Source of the DNA: Diphasiastrum complanatum
Lineage: Eukaryota; Streptophyta; Lycopodiopsida; Lycopodiales; Lycopodiaceae
NCBI GenBank assembly: GCA_029204225.1
Contig: CM055101.1
Coordinates: forward strand, 6,263,118 to 6,327,117
Direction of reading: 5' to 3'
DNA: 64,000 bases
This document shows positions 33,484 to 44,738 of the stretch, one piece after another. The translations under genes were made by a program, and so were the position numbers. Every line of letters starts with the position of its first letter. The stretch's first letter is position 1. The notes under the pieces were generated by a model that was given only the letters and a program-made list of their open reading frames with translations, made no database searches and was not told the DNA's origin.

Positions 33484-33690
33484 ATGCCACATGTATGGTG
33501 AAGAGTACCCATGCATCCTCCTCCCCATACATGCATCCTCTTTTTTTAAATTTTTAGTTCAGAAAAAGCTCATGCATGGGTGAGGGGAGGAGCATGCATG
33601 GTGCACCCATACCCATGCGCAAAAGTGTACATACGTTTAAATATATGTATATATATATAGATATATATGGATGCTTTTATATTTTCTTCC
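33484..33690 (+). repeat. Inverted repeat, outer left part (partner 37185-37375)
   Basis: Blocks 'cccatgcatcctcctcccc', 'agctcatgcatgggtgaggg' and 'cacccatacccatgcgcaaa' occur as reverse complements at 37185-37375. With 34350-34640 against 36870-37140 they form the ends of a 3.9-kb inverted-repeat structure. Confidence 0.75.
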
Positions 33691-33767
33691 TTTAGTTATT
33701 TGTTGTCTTTCAATTCCTATTTTTTGATTGATTTACACTAATAGAAATGTAAATAGTGATATCACAG

Positions 33768-33779
33768 TGGTATCAGAGC
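33768..33779 (+). promoter_or_regulatory. LTR-retrotransposon primer binding site (initiator-Met tRNA)
   Basis: TGGTATCAGAGC is an exact match to the standard plant copia primer site. The preceding 'gatatcaca' could be an LTR end. No gag or pol follows, so this is a solo or truncated element. Paralogue at 44727-44738. Confidence 0.75.
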
Positions 33780-34230
33780 AACAAACATCCTGCCTATGGG
33801 AACAACACTTTGTAGCCAATACCAAGATGCAACAATGGAGAAGTACAAGTTTTGAGCTCTTGTTCGTAATTTCTCAACATTTGGATTGATTAACAATTTT
33901 TTATTTGTTGTGTGCAGGTTGTAAATGGATGAAAAATGTAGATTCAATCGTTGTCACATTTTGCATTTTGCGTTCATTGACCTTGCATCTTGTTTATGCA
34001 TTTATTGTTTGAGAGCTAGATTTTATTTTGCTAGCAAGGTAGCATGCATTGATGAGATCATATTGATGGCAATCACATAATTCACATGTTCAATTTATTT
34101 GTCAAATCATGCTTTCTTGTAGTGTAATCAATTATGCATAATTATGCATTGATAATACTTGTAAATTGTATTCAATGATCAACATGGGCACTTAAATTCA
34201 TGTTTACCACTCCACACTAATAGTTTAAAC

Positions 34231-34232
<2 letters not shown>

Positions 34233-34329
<97 letters not shown>

Positions 34330-34348
34330 CGAGAGAGAGAGAGAGAGA
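34233..34348. repeat. (GA)n microsatellite, 116 bp
   Basis: GA run with a few GC interruptions at its right end. Paralogue 45193-45311. Confidence 0.95.
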
Positions 34349-34349
34349 A

Positions 34350-34640
34350 TGCAGCCTCTCCAAGAGCCTCCAAGAGATATGGGTACTCAAGAGGCACAAT
34401 ATGTGGCTTTTCAAGAGGCACAATATGTGCTTTTTGAAGCATTACTTTTAATGGAGGGCCTTGAAAAAGATGTATTCTTTTTATATGAGTCATACTTTAA
34501 TATGGACTTTTAGGTCTCACAATGAATTGATTAGGATCCAAGGCGAACCTCTATTTAAAATGGTATTTATATCAAAAGGCGTTTAAATAAGTCACGAAAT
34601 CTTAACTTTTTTTGTCCCTTAAAAGAGACCTAGATTTTTG
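34350..34640 (+). repeat. Inverted repeat, inner left part (partner 36870-37140)
   Basis: 'ttcaagaggcacaatatgtg', 'ggagggccttgaaaaagat', 'atatggacttttaggt' and 'aaatggtatttatatcaaa' all recur reverse-complemented at 36870-37140. About 540 bp including the primer binding site is inserted between the outer and inner left parts. Confidence 0.75.
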
Positions 34641-36120
34641 ATGTATAAATGTCTCAAGATATATGAGAGTTATAATATTCGTTGATCAATGCAGTGTATG
34701 GTAGTTGTTGACATGTGAACATTTGTATGATACATAAAGTACACCCGTGGCTTGTTGAAGAAGCCATGATCTCCTTGTTTGTACATTTGGAATTGATTCA
34801 GTATTATAAACGACATGTTGATCAAAATCATGAACATCTATAACTTGTGGATTTTGAATTGAATAAAAAATTATTGATGAGATACTTGCAACAAGTTTGA
34901 TCAATCGCTATTCACTGTTGATCAACCTTTTGTCACCTTCGATCAATTGTTTTTCACCTTTGATCAATAATTTTTCACCTTAAAACAATTGTTTTTCCAA
35001 TTACATCTTCCAAGGATTTAATGAATTTGGCAAATGATTTTCAATCCTATTCCACAATGTCTTATTATGTCCACCTTGAACATTTGATATCACAGATTAT
35101 ATTCTCTATCAACACTACATAGACATTAACTTTTATGACAATTTACATGACTAGTCTTTAAGAAATAACATAGGATCTTGTCTATGTTCATTTGGTATGT
35201 TGGTGAACATCTATCCAATTAGCCACCCTATAAATGGGTACAAGAATAAAGAATTTGGACGATTGTACCTTTGCACAATAATTTTTGAAATTTGTTAAAG
35301 TTTTACGAAAAAAATTTGATTGAAAATTTTGTTGTGAAATTCAATCATAAATTTGTAACTCATGTTAATTTGAGAAATTTTGCTAAGGTTAATTTGAGAA
35401 ATTTTGCTAAAAGTTCAATCGAAAATATGTTGCTACAAACTTTAATCACAAAATTCCAATTCCACCTTAAGGAAATTTGTAATTCAAAGGTAAGTGTGGT
35501 AGGTTTTGGGATATTTAAGACACCTAATCATTTCTAAGAAAATAACAAGTCTTGAGAAAAAAATGTCAGTTTGGGCTTATTATTACCAAATTTTGTGTGA
35601 GCACCCTATAAAAATTGAACTATTTTGAGTTAAAATTCGTTTGGAACAGAACAACAGATCACAATACCTAGTAACATACACACAAAAAGCACTCTTCACG
35701 CCAAGCTCATAGAGCAACTGTATTTCTTAAAACCAAAAACACTGTACATATAGTTTTTACTTTGGCAACTCATGCATGGCCCAGGTTGTCGTTCACGGGA
35801 CACGTGTCCCGTCGACTTGCCTCATGGCAAGGCCAACTGATCCTAATCCACCGATCGGACCCATAGTACAATAACACAATATAATGTTTACTTTTATTGT
35901 AACTGTCTCGCTAAAAGTAGAATCTACTTTTTCCTTCTCTTATATACATAGCATCATAGCATTGAGGTGAAGTATTTGCCCCCCATGCCTTTCATTTCCC
36001 TCCATATGTATATCAAATCATGGTGTTATTTTTGGAAGTTAATGATGCGGACCTTGAGAATATGAACAAGAACTAGATTTTGAGCATTGGTAATTTTGTT
36101 ACAATAAACAAACATTTGCT
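34641..36120. other. AT-rich DNA with a small perfect palindrome
   Basis: No gene is recognised. There is a run of 'gatcaa..tttttcacctt' repeats at 34915-34990. 35795-35812 (acgggacacgtgtcccgt) is an 18-bp perfect palindrome centred on CACGTG, conserved at 46757-46774. Confidence 0.5.
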
Positions 36121-36124
36121 ATAG

Positions 36125-36790
36125 CTAGGCCTTGCGACGTGCTTTCTCTGCAGCAAGAGCATGGACCACTAACAAGCGTGTTTTGCACAACTTGTGTAGC
36201 GCTTCGTGACGAAGGTGGAGCAATCTTGTATCATCCAATCGTTGCACTGTGGCAATGCGAAGAGATGGAATGAGAAATTCCACCGGCATGACTGCATCTT
36301 GGCCATACACCAGTTGGAATGGAGTTTTTTGTGCTGCCTTTGTATGCAGTTCTGAAAGCCCATAGAGCAGCGTGTAGCTTGTGCTCCCAATCTGATATGC
36401 TTGCTTCAACTGTCTTTGTCAAAATGTCGCACAAAATCTTTTTAGAAGATTTGGCTTGGCCAATGCTTCTTGGGTAGTAAGGCATGCTGAAACGATGGAT
36501 CACAAAGAACTCTTCTAATAAGACCTTGATGGTCTCGTTGACAAAGTGAGTTCCCCGATCGCTAACTATCTCCATTGGGCATCCAAAGCGCAAAATGATA
36601 TTTTCGTAAAGGAACTTCACAGTGGACCTAGCATCTGCTATGCGCACTGCTTTGGCTTCAACCCACTTTGTGAGATAATCTGTAGCCACGATGATATATC
36701 GGGCTTAGGTACTGCGAGCGGCTGGGTGAATAGGGCCGGTGCAATCAAGTCCCCATTTTTCAAATGGAGCTTGAGCCAATAGAGGATGTA
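36125..36790 (-). pseudogene. Ty3/gypsy integrase remnant (unit A)
   Basis: Read on the minus strand: QAPFEKWGLDCTGPIHP (first catalytic Asp), a TAA at 36707-36705, then YIIVATDYLTKWVEA, FLYENIILRFGCP, VSDRGTHFVNETI (second Asp), PYYPRSIGQAKSSKK, LHAALWAFRTAYK, then after a one-base frame change near 36350 KTPFQLVYGQDAVMPVEFLIPS. The third catalytic residue, normally Glu in a GQAEST motif, is Lys. With the stop and the frameshift it is inactive. Gypsy integrase joins element cDNA into chromosomes. RT, RNase H and LTRs were not found nearby. Confidence 0.92.
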
Positions 36791-36869
36791 GATTTGCCAA
36801 AAATTCTTAACATTTTCAAGAATTTTACTAATCTCAACATTTGATATCAAGGGTTCTATCCTCTATCAA

Positions 36870-37142
36870 CGTTAGTTCTATCCTCTATCAACATTACATG
36901 TCATGATTTTGTGATTTATTTGAAAGCCTTTTTGATATAAATACCATCTTAAAAATAGATGGGCCTTGTGACACCTAAAAGTCCATATTAAAGCATGAGA
37001 TTCATTTCCAAAGAAAAGGTCTTTTTTAGTTCCCTCCATTAAAGGTCCTGAAAAGCCACTTATTGTGCCTCTTTAGTACTTATCTCTCTCAGAGAGGTTA
37101 CCTACTCCTCTCATTATTACATTGTTTTTTCTCCAATACAAG

Positions 37143-37192
<50 letters not shown>

Positions 37193-37375
37193 CTATATAT
37201 ATATTTAAACTTATGTACAGTTTTGCGCATGTGTATGGGTGCACCCATGCATCCTCCTCCCCTCACCCATGCATGAGCTTTTCTAACTAAAAAACTTGGG
37301 GAAGAGGATGCATGTATGGAGAAAAGGATGCATGGCCCTCTTCCCCATGCATATATATATATATATATATAAAGA
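36870..37375 (-). repeat. Right partner of the 33.48-34.64 kb inverted repeat
   Basis: Reverse complement of the left inner and outer parts, uninterrupted except for the compound microsatellite, so the left side carries the later insertion. Confidence 0.75.
37142..37192. repeat. (CT)n(AT)n compound microsatellite
   Basis: About 24 bp CT and 27 bp AT. In unit B (48104-48216) it is about 35 bp CT and 79 bp AT. Confidence 0.95.
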
Positions 37376-37757
37376 TATCTAAGAGAGAGAGTGTAAGGGT
37401 GGTGATAACTAAGTCTAGAACCCTATGTCACGCCTAAACCTTACTATTCTCTTATACATACAAACAATACTTTTACTTACCCAAGATTTTGAAAATAGCT
37501 ACTTGGCCCATGAAAACAACCTCTCTTAGAGGCACACACACAAACCCAAAGAGCAAAAGCAATGTTGCGGCTCTACTGCCGTGAGAGCCTTTCTCTCTTC
37601 TTTTCTTAGTTAGTTGTGGATCGAATATCCTCCTTCCTTGGTTGTGGTCGCAATTCCTATTTGGAGCGGAGCAAGCAACTCATTGTTTAACAAAGTGGGT
37701 GTCTGAGCGACTCTTTGAGAGGGATGGCCATTGTGTGCAGGCGCCGATCAAGAAACA
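37376..37757. other. Unclassified DNA before the lectin-kinase fragment
   Basis: No gene is recognised. Paralogue in unit B at about 48380-48789. Confidence 0.4.
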
Positions 37758-38048
37758 ATCCATTGATTGCATTCTGAAATTTGCAGGAGCCCAGCCTTTG
37801 AGAGTGCAAAGGATTTTGTCACAAAAACTAGAATGATGGTTTCATGACCGTCCAGCTCATGAAACACCTGCTCACAAGCACTGACATTGCGATTCTTTGT
37901 TTCTGATGACATATCTGCTTTCGTGGAAGGCCATGATCACACTCGCAGCAGGTCAACTTGGGTCAATCTATATCATCAAAGCAACGCTTCTTGCAGAATT
38001 AAGGGAGTGTTTCATCATGGCTATCATGTCACTGATATCTACACTCCT
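37758..38048. repeat. Direct repeat flanking the lectin-kinase fragment (copy 1; partner 38878-39172)
   Basis: Both copies share 'gaaatttgcaggagcccagc', 'tgaaacacctgctcacaagc', 'ttgtttctgatgacatatct' and 'tatcatgtcactgatatct'. About 290 bp each, diverged by several per cent, lying on both sides of the receptor kinase fragment in both tandem units. Confidence 0.85.
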
Positions 38049-38770
38049 CCATCATATTCTTTATCTCTCGAGGTTCCTTCTAATGTAATATAATATTGTG
38101 GCAGAATAGGTTGGCCAAAGACAATAATGCTTTCCATCATGGCCTCATTTTGACAATCCAGAATATCTGGCTCCTGAGTATCATTGCGAGGGATCTTTGC
38201 ACTTTTTGTCTCGAATTTTGTTTCCAATGCCACATGCCGCAGCTTTTTTCTTTTCCGAACAAGAGAGAAGAAAAATATGAGAAGAACAAAGATGAAACCA
38301 AGATTGCTGACAAATGCCAATAGTAGTTTACTTGAACTACGCTTCTGCTGCAGACTCAAGGGAGGTTGGGTCAGTGCAGGGGCAGGGGCAGGGGCAGGGG
38401 TAACTTGCGGAAGAGCCGAGACTTTTAAGTAAGAATTGCGATCACCGGTACCACCACTTGCATTATGGTAGTGACCATTCCAAAGTGGGTCTATTTTTAA
38501 ACAACATTTTTGCAGAAGATACGAATAAACAAATGCATTACATTGACAGCCCTCTCCACACTTCTGCGTAGAAGTGCTGAAGTTGAGGCTCTCACCTCCA
38601 GCAGAATCATAATCTACAACTGGGTAATCAATGGAAACCAAGAGCACAAACTCCACAGAATCACTGCTACTGCATTGTGAAGATAGTAGTGGAACGATCG
38701 GTTTGTAGCCCCAAAAACTATCCGCTGGATCAATTTACTCAAAGCCATCAGGACAGCTGCATATGATCAT
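38039..38770 (-). pseudogene. G-type lectin receptor-like kinase fragment: PAN-like and transmembrane region (unit A)
   Basis: Read from 38770: MIICSCPDGFE, a TAA at 38737-38735, then IDPADSFWGYKP, DSVEFVLLVSIDYPVVDYD, CGEGCQCNAFVYSYLLQKC, LKIDPLWNGH and NSYLKVSALPQ, the Cys-rich PAN/apple-like region of plant bulb-lectin receptor kinases. A Pro/Ala-rich linker (TPAPAPAPA) and one membrane helix (LLLAFVSNLGFIFVLLIFFF) followed by VRKRKK come next, then a juxtamembrane stretch. There is no lectin domain upstream and no kinase domain downstream; the frame ends at 38039. These kinases sense extracellular signals at the plasma membrane; this piece cannot. Confidence 0.85.
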
Positions 38771-38877
38771 GTCTGCGTGTTATAATTTTTTGAGTAGAAA
38801 ATGCTTATGAAGTTATTGCACTTTATTAAATTCTTCAAACTTCAGTGAGAAGAGTCTTTCACCATTGTATGGAAGAA
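38771..38877. other. Spacer between kinase fragment and direct repeat
   Basis: AT-rich. No homology to the missing lectin domain is seen. Confidence 0.4.
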
Positions 38878-39149
38878 TCTTTGTCCATTGATCACATTAT
38901 GAAATTTGCAGGAGCCCAGCCTTCGAGAGTGTAAAGGATTCTGTCATGGACATTGGAATGATGGTTTCACGGCCACCCAACTGATGAAACACCTGCTCAC
39001 AAGCACTGCACATTGCAATTCTTTGTTTCTGATGACATATCTACTTTTGTGGAAGGCCATGATCATGCTTGCAGCATGTCAACTTGGGTCAATCTAAATA
39101 ATCAAAGCAACGTTTTTTGTAGAATTAAGGGAGTGTTTCATCATGACTA

Positions 39150-39318
39150 TCATGTCACTGATATCTCCACTCTTATGTATTAGCAAATATTGCAAAATTT
39201 TGCCAATCACAGGCAATCCTAAGCTACCGCTTGGCAGGTCTTTAATCCCTCTACGTTGATTTAGACTATGCAAGATGAAATACACCCCAACTACAAATGC
39301 AAGGGCACCCAACAACAA
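39150..39318 (-). pseudogene. Cytochrome P450-like N-terminal fragment (unit A)
   Basis: The minus-strand frame starts without an ATG (codon TTG at 39318). It reads as a membrane anchor (LLGALAFVVGVYFILHSL), basic residues (NQRRGIKD) and the proline hinge LPSGSLGLPVIGKILQYL, close to the LPPGSLGxPxIGExLxFL motif of plant microsomal P450s (CYP85-clan type). Nothing after residue 50 is recognisable; no heme-binding region. It sits exactly at the boundary between tandem units. Confidence 0.65.
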
Positions 39319-40356
39319 CTATGCCACAACCATGATTTATTGATTACCACAACTCTGAAGATCATCCACTCAAGATCCTTGATAACTATAGCTGGGATGC
39401 TACTCTGTGTGTCCAAATGGAGGACGATTATCTCAAAAGATTAAAAAATCACCACAAGCTTCAATGTAACAAGAAGAAACAATCTGTAAGGGTGCTGTCT
39501 TGGTGTTCTAGTAGTCTCATGAACTGCAAGCGCTTGCCATGATGCAAGCATGAACTTCAATTGATTCGATAATCTTTCTATCGATTCTCTCTCAAAGCTC
39601 ACATCAACACACATCAGTTTAAATTTTGATATAGATCACTATTTAAATAGTAACACAGACCTTTTAGGAGAGATCCGTCACCCCATACTGATGTGGGTTG
39701 CAACACATCTCTCTTGCCCAAGCATCAACAACCTCTGGATGCATGCAACAGTTTTTTCTTGTGCCTCCTCTCTTAGGATGTTTGAGATTTTGAAGCATTA
39801 CAAACAGGTAGTGGATTTCAAGAACTCTAAGGTATGAGAAAGAGAAAGTAGATCGAGATAAGAGAAAAAATCATTACTCTCTGCAACTGCTTTTTTGTTG
39901 TGGTCGGTAAGGCCCGATTTCGACGTCGTTTGCTTGAAGAACATCATTCGTGTCGAAAGGAATGTCATTTAGGGCACAATGAATGGACTACTTTTTGACA
40001 TTCACAAAAAGTGGTCTAGTGTTGTCGACGAATGAATTCCGTTTTGCTTGTCGTCTATTTTGTACTGTGCTGCACGTCAAGACAAAACCAGGTTCCAAAC
40101 AGTTCAGTACTCATTGAGAAACATGTGCCCGAGCCAGAAACCCTGAAAGTAGTATAGGGAGGTTAGGCCCGTCGGACCAGAAATTGGTCGGATTCGGTTG
40201 AATGCCCACAGACCTTTGGATTGAAGGTGACTACAATTCTCATACACACACTCACACATACAAACATGCACACACATACACACATACAAACATGCACACA
40301 CATGCACACCTAAAAGCACACAAACACGCACACCTAAAAGCACACACCTGCACACA

Positions 40357-40683
40357 TGTCAAGGTGTTGAAGCTTCATATTGATGCATGTCGAAACCATC
40401 CAAAACATCACCTTCGAAATGATTGGCTGACAAAATTTTGGCCGCATCTAACTATGTCTGCCTTCAATCATCAATCGCCCGCTCTAAGCATCATCCACAC
40501 GTCTCGACCACAAGCCGCCACCCAGCCGCGACCCAGAGGTTTTTGCGATGACGTCGTTGCTTGAAAACGTTCTTTGTGTCAGAAGGAAACCGATTAGGGC
40601 ACACACACACACATGCATCGACGTATGCACTTGAGCGTGCGCACGTCCGCCATTGCCCGTCAACGACGGGCACAAGCAACTAG
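40357..40683 (+). mobile_element. Helitron-like 3' terminus, plus orientation (member 3)
   Basis: As at 19566-19891, CTAG at 40680-40683, hairpin intact. Confidence 0.7.
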
Positions 40684-40699
40684 TATATATATATATATA

Positions 40700-41404
40700 C
40701 TAGTTGCTTGTGCCCGTCGTTGATGGGCATGCATGCGTGTCCTAATGGCTTTGTGTGTGTGTGTGTGTGTGTGTGTGCGCACGCGCGCGAGTGTGTGTAT
40801 GTGCATGTGTTGTGTGTGTTGTGTGTATGTTTGTGTGCCATGTGTGTGTGTTTATGGAAGGGGTGTGTGTGTGTATGCGTGTGTTTACGAAGTGTATGTG
40901 TGGGTTTAGGGAGTGTGTGTGTGTCGGTCATGTAGGATTAGGTTGTGGCTTTAGGCTTTAGGCTTAGGTTGTGTGTGTGTGTGTGTGTCTTTGTGGGTGT
41001 GTGCACTATGTTGTGTGTTGTGCGTGTGTTTGTGTGTATGGGTATGTGTGTGTGGGCCTACGTGTATTTGTGGGTGTGCGCATTGTGTTGTGTTGTGTGT
41101 TGTGCATGTGTTTTTGTGTATGTGTATTTGTATGCGTGCTGTGTTTGTGTGCATATTTGTGTGCGTGTGCGTGTGCGCGTGTGTGTGTACTTAGGGTAAG
41201 GGTTAGAGTGGGTCTTTATGGATGTGTGTGTGCATGTGTTTGGGTTGAGCTCAGAGCTCAAAAAATCTGGCCTACGTGTTCCATCCCACATGAGAATAGA
41301 TTTGGGATCACTTTGTGTTTTGGATGGTTCGACATGCATCGACATGAAGCTTCGACACCTTGACATCTGTGTGGTTGTAAAGCCACTCCCATCCTTTTAT
41401 TAGA
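40700..41404 (-). mobile_element. Helitron-like element, minus orientation (member 3)
   Basis: As at 19908-20620, CTAG at 40703-40700, presumed 5' end TCTAATAAAAGG from 41404. Mostly GT-rich minisatellite; non-coding. Confidence 0.65.
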
Positions 41405-42244
41405 ATTTTAAAAATTGCTAATTAGAATTTAGCTTGTTTGTTGCAATGGAAGGTGGAGAAGTTGTAGCCATGAAATCCTGGGAACTGGGCATGGACATGG
41501 ATACCTATAAAAAATAGTAGACATCCTAGTCTATTTTAAACAGACATCCTACTCTATTTTAAACTGTAATTTATTATTTTTGAGCAATAAAGAAAGATTA
41601 TGCCTCAAATTTTATGTTAAAAATAGTCTTGTTTGACTTGTACTGGTGGTTAGTTTCTTTGGAACCTTTTAGGAGCATGTATCATTAAAAGCTTTAATCA
41701 CCACTTGAATGATTGCACATGCATGACTTTCTTTTCCAAATGTCTAAGTTGGGTACATCTATTCTATATATATGAATTTTCTATTTTAATGTCAATAATG
41801 AAAAATGTAAGCCCTATTATCTTTTGTACATTATCAAGAACATGCTCCTACATTGAGCATGCACCTACATTGAGCATGTGCATAGACAATGTTACGACGT
41901 CCAACTGATACAACATGAAGTTTGAAAAAAGATTTCAAGCCTTGGAAGTTTGAAGTGGATAGGAAAAACCTTCCTAAAAATATAAAACCCTTTATACGAC
42001 AGATTGGGCAAGAAGCCATCGCACCTAGCTCCATTTGGGATGTAAACAGTAGATTACAATTTGATCAATTCCACTGCTGCTTGTTGGGTTAAGATGGAGC
42101 ATTTCATGGTTGGTTTTATAGTACTGAAAAAATGCATTGATTCAATTTATATACTTTTATCAAGTCCACTACTTGCTTCTCAGATTAAGGTGGAAAATTT
42201 CTAGCGTTAGGCATGCTATCTATGTTTGAGAAAGCAAACCCGCT

Positions 42245-43046
42245 ATGGCGAGCACTGAGCGGAATAGCAATTGCTCCCTAGATCTTCCTTGTAGAGAGAA
42301 ATTGCTCTCTATGAATCTCAAAGAAGTAGCGAGTCTGACAATCCTCATAGTCTGCATGTTGGGGATGGCATTGACTCAGCTTACAAAGAGATCTTACTCC
42401 TTCAGACCTAACGGTTTAGCTTTTTCCATAATCAAGGGGTTTGCTGCGGGCGTGGTGCTAGCTACACACTTTGTCCACGTTCTGCCAGATGCCTTTAAGG
42501 CTCTCTAGAGCAATTGTCTACCTTCGCATCCTTGGAGCTCTTTTCCCTTCGCAGGTTTCATTGCTTTGGTAGCTTCTCTCATCACTCTCTTTCTTGAAGT
42601 TCTCGGAACTGCCTACTATGAGAGCCGCCAGTCACCTGAACATGCCATCGTTACTTCGAACGACATTATTAGTGGCAAATTAGATGAAGTTTCATTTAAG
42701 CTAGATGCTACTACCAAACATCAGAGCTCAAATGTCTGTGACAATAGTGCTGGTGGGCTTCATAAACATGCATTGGAAAGAGCAGCCTCATTCCGCCACT
42801 CTTAGATACGCAATCATATCTCAGGTTAAATTACCAACAACATTCAGTCGCTCTTACTATACTTCAAGTTATTGTACGTAGTTCATTGATCGTTTTGTGT
42901 CTGAAACAGGTTTTGGAGCTGGGGTTGTAATGCATTCTTTGGTAATAGGAATTGCGCTGGGCACCCCATCACCATTAGGCCGCTCATAGCTGCGTTCCAC
43001 CAATTCTTTAAAGCAATTTCTCTCGGTGGCTACAGATCATCAGCTG
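42245..43046 (+). pseudogene. ZIP-family transporter, broken (member 3)
   Basis: Same defects as the other two members, including TAG at 42506-42508. Extra substitutions change the product (for example Leu to Arg at residue 6, Asp to Asn in the RPDG segment, Ala to Gly in IIKAF), consistent with neutral drift after duplication. Confidence 0.92.
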
Positions 43047-43679
43047 TGTATCAAAGATGTGTAACTATAGATAATCCACATTCTATTAAAACTCCCAACA
43101 AATTAGTAACGTTCAGTAATGATCTGATATTCACATCTTATATTCGTGTTATTTTCCATTACATTGGTAGCATAGCACATAATTTTTGAACTAATGTAAC
43201 TTGCACATGACAAGAATATTGAGCAATTTAAACTATAGATATTACACATATTGATCACAAAGCAATGACAAGTAATTTATATGGATCATCAGCTGTGTAT
43301 CAGAGATGTGTAACTATAAATATTACACATTCCATTAAAACTCCCAAAAAATCAGTAACGATCAACAAAGCAACGATAAGTAATTCAAGAAACAACATAC
43401 ATTTTATTCTAAACTGATCGAGGGGTAGGTGACCTGGTCTTGCCTTGGGCTTTTGATGAGGTGCGAGCGTGTTCGTGAGTGTGCTGCGATCAAGAAATCA
43501 GTAAGCTCTACACAATTAGATGCATCGCTTAGCTGTGTATTAGAGATGTGTAACTATAGATATTACACATTCTATTAAAACTCCCAACAAATCAGTAACG
43601 ATCAACAAAGCAAACAATCAACAAAGCAACGATCATGAGAGAATTGGAGAGCGAGAGAGAGGATAGAATCGGAGAGAGA

Positions 43680-43684
43680 GAGCG

Positions 43685-43720
<36 letters not shown>

Positions 43721-43723
43721 GGG
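43680..43723. repeat. (GA)n followed by poly-G (unit B)
   Basis: Paralogue of 32790-32842. Confidence 0.9.
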
Positions 43724-44138
43724 AGGGGGCAGGGGGGGAGATGTCTGTGATAGATCTCCAATGGCCGCCCTATCACGTATTGCTGAGACAACGGCCACCC
43801 TATCACGATTCAGACCAGATTTTCTCAGAATTGTGGCATTGCATTTGTTTCAAAGTGACAACGGGCTATTCAAAACCAACAAACATAGATCAGTAACGTA
43901 CCTCGATTAGAACCTCGGGAATGTTCGTGGACTTGAGCTTTGATAATAGCTACAATACAAAGGCTTGAAATCCTGTGAACATCTATTGCCTCCAATGATA
44001 CAGCTTTCTTTCAGGAAGTTCAGGAGCCTACAATGATCTAGCCTTCAGGAGCCTCCAATAATCCAACCTTCAGGAGCTCCAGCATCGAGCCTCCAATGAT
44101 CCATAAATCCAGCCTGGTATCTTGATCCAGAAATCCAC

Positions 44139-44268
<130 letters not shown>

Positions 44269-44726
44269 CAAACATGAAAGAGAATAAGTGGCACGTTACA
44301 TTCATTATGCGATGATAAGGTCAATAAATGGTGGCCCGTTACATTCATTATGAGGTGATAAGGTCAATAAATGGTGGTTAATTGAAAAGGTGGCTATTTT
44401 GAAAATCTAAAAAAAATGAATGGTGGTTATTTTGAATATGCAATGCCACATGTATGGTGAAGAGTACCCATGCATCCTCCTCCCCATACATGCATCCTCT
44501 TTTTTTAAATTTTTAGTTCAGAAAAAGCTCATGCATGGGTGAGGGGAGGAGCATGCATGGTGCACCCATACCCATGCGCAAAAGTGTACATACGTTTAAA
44601 TATATGTATATATATATAGATATATATGGATGCTTTTATATTTTCTTCCTTTAGTTATTTGTTGTCTTTCAATTCCTATTTTTTGATTGATTTACACTAA
44701 TAGAAATGTAAATAGTGATATCATAG

Positions 44727-44738
44727 TGGTATCAGAGC
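44727..44738 (+). promoter_or_regulatory. LTR-retrotransposon primer binding site (unit B)
   Basis: TGGTATCAGAGC, paralogue of 33768-33779; the preceding base context differs (gatatcata against gatatcaca). Confidence 0.75.

Larger units (their letters stand above)
28411..39306 (+). repeat. Segmental repeat, member 2 (tandem unit A, about 10.9 kb)
   Basis: Direct tandem with 39307-50347. Constant offset of 10,896 bp at the left end (28411/39307, 28640/39536) rising to about 11,041 at the right end because microsatellites differ. Contents in order: Helitron-like pair, ZIP pseudogene, poly-G/GA tracts, tRNA-Met primer site, gypsy integrase remnant, lectin kinase fragment, P450 fragment. Confidence 0.97.

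Noticed and set aside
34686-34904. 72-codon minus-strand frame identical in both tandem units (also 45649-45867)
   Set aside because: Identity is expected from recent duplication; no known motif or gene context.
37642-38093. Plus-strand open frames around the 290-bp direct repeat
   Set aside because: Short, without recognisable domains, and two overlapping frames are open at once; no support as genes.
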